DNA of 64,000 bases from Actinomycetales bacterium (GTDB taxonomy: Bacteria; Actinomycetota; Actinomycetes; Actinomycetales; Microbacteriaceae), in contig JAFKEN010000007.1 in the NCBI GenBank assembly GCA_017308515.1, positions 186,001-250,000 on the forward strand, read 5' to 3'. The position numbers and the translations under genes were made by a program. Below the pieces are notes generated by a model. It made no database searches and was not told the origin of the DNA. It was given only the letters and a program-made list of their open reading frames with translations. Below, piece after piece: positions 58,583 through 64,000 of this stretch. How positions within the stretch are numbered: the first letter of the stretch is position 1; every line of letters starts with the position of its first letter.

Positions 58583-60385
58583 CTACGGGATGTCGCCGAC
58601 CCCGAACAGCCCGCGGCCGTGCGTGTCGAGCACCTCGTAGGCCTCCGCGAAGGTCGAGGGTTCGGGTGCGCGCGGGTCGTACTTGGCCAGCAGGATGCCG
58701 AGCAACCCCTTCGCGGGCGAGCTGAGCGGCTTGTCGCGGTTCGCGTGTGCGGGGTGGGCCGGGTCTGCTTCGGGGTTCGGCGGGGTCCACGCGGGATGCA
58801 CCCGCGGCCACGTGGAGGGATCCCGCGGCGCGTCGAGCGTGATCGCCGAGAACAGGTCGGGCGCGCCCGCGTCGCGTGCGGTGAGCGGTTCGAGGCCGTG
58901 CAGTCGGCTGAGGGTCGCCATGAGCGATCCGTGGTGCATCTCGTCGTGGATCACGGTGCCCGCCGCCGTGTACGCGCTCACCGCGATCGCCGGCACCCGC
59001 CCGCCCAGCCGGTCGAAGGTGAAGCCCATCTCGCCGGCGCCCCCGCCGTCGGGCGCCACGGCGGGCGGCGGCGGCACGTGGTCGTAGGTGCCGCCGTGCT
59101 CGTCGAAGGTGATGAGCAGCAGGGTGTTGAGGGCGTTCGAGCCGGTCGCGCTCGCGGAGGTGCGGATCGCGTCGTACACCCGGGCGACGAGCGCCTCCCC
59201 GGCGCGCACATCCGACTCGGCGCTGTCGTAGACCTCGCTGCCGTCGACGTCGGAGCGGCGCACCTGCCCCACCGGCGGGTGGAAGTCGTTGTGGTTGAAG
59301 ACCAGGCGCGGCTCGATGAACGCGTAGGCGGGCAGGGTGCCGTCGGCGGCATCCCGCTCGAACTGGGCCATGTCAGCGAAGTGCGCGGTCTTCCAGTACT
59401 TCTCGAGCGCGGGCGCGTGGATCATGCCGGTGTACGACACGAGCGACAGCGCGTCGAAGTAGATGCGCCAGTCGAGCCCGGCCTCCTCGAGCCGGTCGAA
59501 CACGGTCGGGGCGGCGGGCGCGTCGAGCCACTTGCGGTAGCCGCCGCCGTGCTGGTTGGTGACGTAGCCGTGCGAGGTGCTCGCGTGGAAGAACGAGCGG
59601 TTGCAGAAGGTCTGCGAGGGCACCGCCGCGAACCAGTTGTCGTAGACCGCGAACCCGCGCGCGAGGGTCGACAGCACCGGCAGCATCTCGGGGGTGAATC
59701 CGCCCATCGCGCGGGCGAGCTCCTCGGTCGTCGCGTCGCGCCCGTGCGCCTCGCGCCACACGGCCGCGTAGTCGCGCACGAATCCGCTCATGGTGGGCGC
59801 GGTGCCGGGCGGGGGAGCGTTGTAGGGCTCGCGCATGTCGGCGACGCGCGCGTTCTCGTTGCCGTCGGGGTCGACCGCGCCGAACCACTGGGTGTTGACG
59901 TGCGGGTACTCCTCGCCCGGGTCGGGGTCGGGGCTGCGCATGATCTCGTCGGTGCCGCCGGCGTACACCTGCGCGGGGATCACCGTGCCGTCGGGTGCCG
60001 TGTTCGTGTAGTCGCCGTAGTCGAGCCCCGCGAAGCTCTGCTCGCGCGGCGGCGGCGCGTCGGGCCCGTAGAGCCGGCCGAGCAGGTTGTCGAAGGAGCG
60101 GTTCTCGCCCATCAGCACGACGACGTGCGCGAACCCGGGCGGGTCGGTCGGCGTCGGGACGGGGAACGTCGGCTCGGGGCGCGGACCCGCACTGGATGCC
60201 CCGACAGCCCCGGCGACGGCCCCGACGCCCAGCCCCGCGGCCCCGATCGCGGCGGCGGTGAGGAAGGCGCGGCGGTTGGTCTGGGTGGGCGTCGATTTCG
60301 CAGTCGGCGGTCTCGCTGCACTAGACGATGTGCTGCGGGCGGGATCTGTCGGTGTCGTCTCATCGCGCGGCTCACCGTCGCTCAT
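58583..60385 (-). CDS. Tat-exported phosphoesterase (phospholipase C / acid phosphatase-like)
   Basis: This 600-residue protein has a long Thr/Ser-rich N-terminus followed by a twin-arginine signal (TNRRAFLTAAAIGAAGLGVG, about 36-55), so the folded enzyme is exported. The catalytic domain starts with FAHVVVLMGENRSFDNLLG (metal-binding Glu and Asn-Arg-Ser-Phe-Asp-Asn motif) and contains YDNWFAAVPSQTFCNRSFFH, FIEPRLVFNHNDFHPP and TLLLITFDEHGGTYDHVPPP. These are the marks of the alkaline-phosphatase-superfamily phosphoesterase family that includes PlcC-type phospholipases and AcpA. The substrate is undetermined. It is the last gene with normal high-GC composition before the low-GC island. Confidence 0.9.
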   Translation of the reverse strand: MSDGEPRDETTPTDPARSTSSSAARPPTAKSTPTQTNRRAFLTAAAIGAAGLGVGAVAGAVGASSAGPRPEPTFPVPTPTDPPGFAHVVVLMGENRSFDNLLGRLYGPDAPPPREQSFAGLDYGDYTNTAPDGTVIPAQVYAGGTDEIMRSPDPDPGEEYPHVNTQWFGAVDPDGNENARVADMREPYNAPPPGTAPTMSGFVRDYAAVWREAHGRDATTEELARAMGGFTPEMLPVLSTLARGFAVYDNWFAAVPSQTFCNRSFFHASTSHGYVTNQHGGGYRKWLDAPAAPTVFDRLEEAGLDWRIYFDALSLVSYTGMIHAPALEKYWKTAHFADMAQFERDAADGTLPAYAFIEPRLVFNHNDFHPPVGQVRRSDVDGSEVYDSAESDVRAGEALVARVYDAIRTSASATGSNALNTLLLITFDEHGGTYDHVPPPPAVAPDGGGAGEMGFTFDRLGGRVPAIAVSAYTAAGTVIHDEMHHGSLMATLSRLHGLEPLTARDAGAPDLFSAITLDAPRDPSTWPRVHPAWTPPNPEADPAHPAHANRDKPLSSPAKGLLGILLAKYDPRAPEPSTFAEAYEVLDTHGRGLFGVGDIP

Positions 60386-60783
60386 GGACAGTGCCTCGCC
60401 GAGTTCGGCCGCCGCGCTGGATCGAGGATCCTGCGCCCAGTGGGCCGGCCCGCGGGGGTCTCCACCCCTCTGCTAGCCGGCAGGTCTGAGCGAAACCACA
60501 CCGGCGTCGACGCGGGACCGGGCCCCGTGCCCAATTGCATACGGTCAAGGTTCCGTTGCAGCCGACCGAATCGTCGTAGGCGCCTGGTCATGGTGCGACT
60601 CAAAGATCCCAAGCAGCGTCTCGGGCCTGGCGGAACCAGATCTGTGTGACGCAAAATGGCGCCTCGTGCGGGGCGAGGCTGATGCTTGACTGAGCGCCTG
60701 ACCAGACGTGAACTGTTCGATGCCCTAGAAGACTGACGAACAAGTGGCATTCGCATCTCTACGAGCCCAGCGACCGGCGAACA
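60386..60783. other. 398-nt gene-free junction between core genome and low-GC segment
   Basis: No credible coding frame is seen. GC and base pattern change between about 60480 and 60640: the left part is typical GC-rich DNA upstream of the phosphoesterase gene, the right part (from about 60640) has AT-richer words such as CGCAAAATGG and GAAGACTGACGAAC. I found no transposase remnant, tRNA fragment or clear direct repeat. The right edge lies 3' of the Nudix gene, so any terminator there would serve the island operon; no strong hairpin was recognised. Confidence 0.55.
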
Positions 60784-61227
60784 TCAGTTCCCTGGCCAGT
60801 CGTACTCGGAGTAGGGGTTGCCTATTCTAATTTGGTCAATCGCGTAAGCCACGGCCGGAATCATGTTCGCGGGAAGTCGTGCCATATCGTTCCACTCGAG
60901 TCGATTCGCCTTGTCGGGTTCCAATAGCTTTGGTCTGCCAGCCCATCGAGTTGCAACAAAATACAAATCCACGTAGTCGGGATCACCGTGGCGATGCATC
61001 GTGTGCCTAAGAGCGAGATTGGCCGGACGCAGGGTCACACCGACCTCTTCGAGGCACTCGCGCAACATTCCCTCCATGGCGCTTTCACCCGCCTCGACGT
61101 GGCCGGCCGGAAGGCTCATCCGATCGTCCTCCCACCCGGTGCCGGACCGGCCGAGAAGAAGAATGCGACCCCTCGAGTCAACTAAGACCAGATAGACCGC
61201 GATCGCGACGCGATGCCGTTCGCTCAT
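60784..61227 (-). CDS. Nudix hydrolase in the low-GC operon
   Basis: The protein has 147 residues from ATG 61225-61227, preceded by AAAGGTG. The N-terminus is MSERHRVAIAVYLVLVDSRG. The Nudix box GHVEAGESAMEGMLRECLEE plus VGV is complete (about 45-67), with the Glu/Arg/Glu residues needed for Mg2+. The middle has RHTMHRHGDPDYVDLYFVAT and the end NRLEWNDMARLPANMIPAVA, which resembles ADP-sugar or (d)NTP pyrophosphatases of the MutT type. The substrate is unknown. GC is about 55%, clearly lower than the core genes. It is 13 nt downstream of the oxidoreductase gene and the last gene of the operon. Confidence 0.87.
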   Translation of the reverse strand: MSERHRVAIAVYLVLVDSRGRILLLGRSGTGWEDDRMSLPAGHVEAGESAMEGMLRECLEEVGVTLRPANLALRHTMHRHGDPDYVDLYFVATRWAGRPKLLEPDKANRLEWNDMARLPANMIPAVAYAIDQIRIGNPYSEYDWPGN

Positions 61228-61240
61228 TGTTGACACCTTT

Positions 61241-62212
61241 CTAGGCGAACCCAAGTCTCGCGCACACCGCGTCGAGGGCGTCCAAGACCCGAACGCTTTC
61301 TTCGATTGGTGCTGGTGAGTCGATCTCACCACTGCTGGTCAGTGCCGACTCAAGCAATCTCTGATAGCCGTTTCGAAGGTATCCGGAGTTCAGGCCGGAG
61401 AGCGTGCTGTTCTCCACCGCCTTCTCGCCCAGTGCGCTGGCCGACGGCTCAAACCTCTGCAGTTGGATCGTGGTCAGGTCATGGGCAGTGACTCGCCCTC
61501 GCTCGGCCGTGATATCAACCTCAAACTCAAACCTGTTCGCGGCGTTTGAAATTAGCACGTCGCAAACGCCGCCAGTGTCGTCGACGAATTGCAGCGAGCA
61601 AGCAAATCTCCCACCAGAAGTCCGCACCGCAGACGCGGAGGCAATCGTTGAGGCGGGGAAGATGGAAAGGGCAAAGTCGACGGCATGAATGCCAACGGCA
61701 TACATGAATGACTTTTCGGCGCTGGCGAAGTCCCAAATCGGACCGAGTGGCTTGCGCGACCGCACTGCCACTCGCGCATATCGAGCGCGCCCGACCGCAG
61801 ATAGCGCACCCAGCGTACCGATCGATACGTCCGCGAAGCGGAAGTTGAACCCTGCGGTTGCGACGCCAGAGGAGGTTGAGTGACTAGCTAGCACGCTGGC
61901 AAGCTCCTGCCCGCTGGGAGCCGGCGGCTTCTCGATATAGGCGTTGAGGCCGTTCGCGAGAGCAGCGTCCAGCGTTGCGAGATGCACGTCGGGGGTCGCG
62001 GCGGCAACCACCATGGCGAGATGCGATAAGCCAACAAGATCATCGATCGTGTGCGAGACATAGGGGATGCTCCACCGGCGAGCGAACGCCGTGGCTTTGG
62101 CGGCGTCACGTGACATAACAGAGCATACTTCGACTTGCGGGATGGCTCGCAGCGCTGGTAGCAGGTTCTCTTGCATGTGTGCGCCCGCGCCCACTAATCC
62201 GACGCGAATCAC
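61241..62212 (-). CDS. Gfo/Idh/MocA-family NAD(P)-dependent oxidoreductase
   Basis: In this 323-residue protein the N-terminal Rossmann domain has MIRVGLVGAGAHMQENLLPA and AAATPDVHLATLDAALANGL, then the family EKP motif in LNAYIEKPPAPSGQEL (catalytic Lys about 93). The C-terminal alpha/beta domain includes SFMYAVGIHAVDFALSIFPA, with the conserved His near position 175. These enzymes oxidise or reduce sugars, sugar nucleotides or inositols. The ATG overlaps the stop of the toroid/phosphorylase gene (ATGA), so they are coupled. The codon use is AT-richer than the core. The substrate may be tied to the nucleotide-like chemistry of its neighbours, which is an inference. Confidence 0.88.
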   Translation of the reverse strand: MIRVGLVGAGAHMQENLLPALRAIPQVEVCSVMSRDAAKATAFARRWSIPYVSHTIDDLVGLSHLAMVVAAATPDVHLATLDAALANGLNAYIEKPPAPSGQELASVLASHSTSSGVATAGFNFRFADVSIGTLGALSAVGRARYARVAVRSRKPLGPIWDFASAEKSFMYAVGIHAVDFALSIFPASTIASASAVRTSGGRFACSLQFVDDTGGVCDVLISNAANRFEFEVDITAERGRVTAHDLTTIQLQRFEPSASALGEKAVENSTLSGLNSGYLRNGYQRLLESALTSSGEIDSPAPIEESVRVLDALDAVCARLGFA

Positions 62213-64000
62213 TCGGGCTTCCTTAAGCGGAAGTAGGGTCGCAGGACATTAGCAATCATTGCCAGGGCCTTCTGCCTCTCAATAATAGCCGCCTTCTCGC
62301 GGTTCGAAGCGAGGTTATGCTCAACCGGAACGGTGCGCTCGTGTTCGCCTCGAACGTAGTCCGTCGCGAAGTGAACTGCGGAGAAAGAGACTGCCGGGTC
62401 AGTGCGGGCATTGTGATTGGACACGGCCCAGGCCATGTGTGCGATCTCGTTGTCGATCGAGTTGGCTTGAAGCTGACTCGCCAGCTGACGCTGTTTGTAG
62501 TCCTCCTCCAATACCGTCGGAACCGAGATGTGTAGACCTGTGTTTAGGGCAGGGTTCTGCTCTAGGAGACGATTCGGCAGCCATTCCGGAACGTTCAGCT
62601 GAACTTCGTCATGCTGAACGAGGGCGAACTTGGAGGGAACAAAGATCCGCTTGTAGACGTCATGCGGGCTTGTCAGCGAGCCGAGCTTGGCGACGTAGAT
62701 GATCTCGCTCGCCCCTTGGCGACATAGTTCGGCCACCAGATGCTGGCTGATCGACCCCCAGTAGCTGTATCTGACCCCGAGGAAGACAACGTCCTCCGAT
62801 TCAGTCGGCACGCGACGAATTCCGTAGTTTCCGTCCGTATCCGGCACGACTTCGGCAGCCGATAGACCGAATTCTTCGAGTAGTTCGTCGACGTACCCCA
62901 GTACGACCCGATCCCCAGCCCGGATCAGGTTGGTAGGTAGGCGGGACCATGTGGGTAGGCCGAGCTCTTCCGCCGCGCGGTACCGGAAGACGTCGATCAG
63001 GTTGGCGGCATCGGTGCTTAGCGTTAGGGCGTAGTGTCGCATCAGTGTGGCGTAATGATGCACGTAGTCCACGCCGGGGATAACCGCGGCGATAACGGCG
63101 CGGTCTCCGTCGGGTGTCGTTCCCGTGAAGAACTGCGGACGGACCTTGTTCCAGTTTTTTGGGCTCGGGTGCTCGTCTCGCTCGATGGTACGAAGTGACC
63201 GGTACCCGGCCCTACGCAGCACGTCGCGAGCGTCAGGGGGGAAGATGCCGTGGACTTGGATTCGCATGCTTCGCTCAATCGCAGAGCGGATCTGCGTGGT
63301 AGGGACTTTCCGCTCGACGTAGTCGTCCAACGCTGTAAACATCGTGTGGTCCATTGGACGCGTGTTCGGGATCCACGAGATGTCGGACTTGGTCGGCGTG
63401 CCGTACACATCTTGCAGCGCCCGACCGAAGCCGATCACCGGCGGAGTGCCCGGGTCCTGCGGCTCGCGCTTGGACTCGCGAGCCACCACATAGGTCTCCA
63501 GCGCCATAATCGCAAGCCAGCTGATCCAAGTCCTCGCCGTGTCATCCGAGGTGTCTTGACCCCAGCCGCCCGACGTCAATTGATCAGCGATCAACGCGCG
63601 CGTCGCGAGATCAGCCGTAGCGGGTGCATGCTCCCAGCGAGCGAGCGTGTACAGACTGTAGGCAGTGGCTTCCATGCTGGGCTTGCTAGTCCGCCAGTCA
63701 GGCCAATGCCCGTCAGTCGATTGCGCTCGAACAATGCTCTCAAGGGCCTGGCCGATCGGTCCGTTCGGCACCCGAAAAGACCACAACTCCATTGCGTCGC
63801 GGATACCATGTAGCGCAAGGCTAGTGAACGTAGCGTCCACCGGGCTGTCCCGGTTAAAGCCCCAGCCGAACGGTTCTTCGGCGATGCCAGCGGCGACGAG
63901 AATACTCAAACCTTCCGAGACTGTGGCCCGATTCTCCACGGTTCGAGGTGCCTTCACCAAGGCGCGGATGGCATACGAAGTGCTGTAGATGTTGAGCGGA
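62209..64000 (-). CDS. Terpenoid-cyclase-like toroid repeats fused to a nucleoside-phosphorylase-like domain, 5'-truncated by the window
   Basis: 596 residues are visible; the N-terminus lies beyond the right edge. The visible frame is open to base 64000, so the TTG at 63960 is not a reliable start. The first part has three tandem alpha-hairpin repeats of the terpenoid cyclase/prenyltransferase toroid type: EPFGWGFNRDSPVDATFTSL, GHWPDWRTSKPSMEATAYSL and SGGWGQDTSDDTARTWISWL. The last 320 residues resemble PNP/UDP phosphorylases: IAAVIPGVDYVHHYATLMRH, VFLGVRYSYWGSISQHLVAE, GASEIIYVAKLGSLTSPHDV and a VDxE-like SIDNEIAHMAWAV. I know no described protein with this combination. It is coupled by ATGA to the oxidoreductase gene. 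Confidence 0.7.
   Translation of the reverse strand, partial: PLNIYSTSYAIRALVKAPRTVENRATVSEGLSILVAAGIAEEPFGWGFNRDSPVDATFTSLALHGIRDAMELWSFRVPNGPIGQALESIVRAQSTDGHWPDWRTSKPSMEATAYSLYTLARWEHAPATADLATRALIADQLTSGGWGQDTSDDTARTWISWLAIMALETYVVARESKREPQDPGTPPVIGFGRALQDVYGTPTKSDISWIPNTRPMDHTMFTALDDYVERKVPTTQIRSAIERSMRIQVHGIFPPDARDVLRRAGYRSLRTIERDEHPSPKNWNKVRPQFFTGTTPDGDRAVIAAVIPGVDYVHHYATLMRHYALTLSTDAANLIDVFRYRAAEELGLPTWSRLPTNLIRAGDRVVLGYVDELLEEFGLSAAEVVPDTDGNYGIRRVPTESEDVVFLGVRYSYWGSISQHLVAELCRQGASEIIYVAKLGSLTSPHDVYKRIFVPSKFALVQHDEVQLNVPEWLPNRLLEQNPALNTGLHISVPTVLEEDYKQRQLASQLQANSIDNEIAHMAWAVSNHNARTDPAVSFSAVHFATDYVRGEHERTVPVEHNLASNREKAAIIERQKALAMIANVLRPYFRLRKPE

Noticed and set aside
63763-63777. TTCGGCACCCGAA, similar to the mntH palindrome
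   Set aside because: It lies in the middle of a coding region, has an unequal spacer and no metal gene nearby.
1-64000. CRISPR array, insertion sequences, rRNA genes or prophage
   Set aside because: No regularly spaced repeats, transposase or integrase motifs, rRNA sequence or phage structural genes were recognised.

Overview
The window is chromosomal DNA of a very GC-rich (roughly 70-75%) actinobacterium. The gene set points to the family Microbacteriaceae: DUF3107 and DUF3039 proteins, an AdnA/AdnB-like helicase-nuclease pair, a UPF0182 protein, a DUF2342 metalloprotease, an actinobacterial-type initiator tRNA, and many GTG starts with TANNNT elements 6-8 nt upstream (leaderless transcripts). 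The species assignment is an inference from gene content and composition. About 55 protein genes (two cut by the window edges) and two tRNA genes are supported. Layout: 1-9.9 kb holds housekeeping genes: the start of an Mrp ATPase, DUF1003 and MgtE-N/CBS proteins, Xaa-Pro aminopeptidase, an endonuclease/exonuclease-family protein, a PHP phosphoesterase, a lipoprotein, a DEAD-box RNA helicase and small conserved proteins. 10-28.4 kb resembles the mycobacterial Rv3193c-Rv3202c neighbourhood: adnA-adnB, an MFS transporter, a kinase-fold phosphotransferase, a NudC-like Nudix enzyme, a short UvrD2-like helicase, a ThiF/cyclodehydratase-like protein, a DUF2342 metalloprotease, a PDZ/S16 protease and a UPF0182 membrane protein. 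Several of these proteins have lost textbook catalytic or metal-binding residues. 28.5-34 kb holds the initiator tRNA, a two-component operon with an extra degenerate sensor, a DUF308 protein and an HtrA-like protease. 34-42.6 kb is a cell-wall glycopolymer (teichoic-acid-like) cluster: GT2, a two-domain TagF-like polymerase, a divergent TagB/F-like transferase, the TagG/TagH exporter and a nucleotidyltransferase. 42.8-45.7 kb is an ABC-2 exporter. 45.7-51.6 kb carries DUF3039, pncB, murL, murD2, rph and rdgB. The murL-murD2 pair makes the D-Glu-containing muropeptide by ligating L-Glu and then epimerising it, and it occupies the place where murI usually sits near rph-rdgB. 51.6-54.6 kb is a metal-homeostasis group (CDF exporter, MntR-like regulator with an apparent ATC start codon, NRAMP importer with a perfect palindrome in front). 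54.6-60.4 kb carries DedA, an acyl-CoA ligase, tRNA-Leu(UAG), an MFS transporter and a Tat-exported phosphoesterase. From about 60.5 kb to the window end, composition falls to roughly 55-60% GC and codon use changes. This segment holds a compact three-gene operon: a protein joining terpenoid-cyclase-like toroid repeats to a nucleoside-phosphorylase-like domain, a Gfo/Idh/MocA oxidoreductase and a Nudix hydrolase. It looks horizontally acquired and is the best candidate for an undescribed system.
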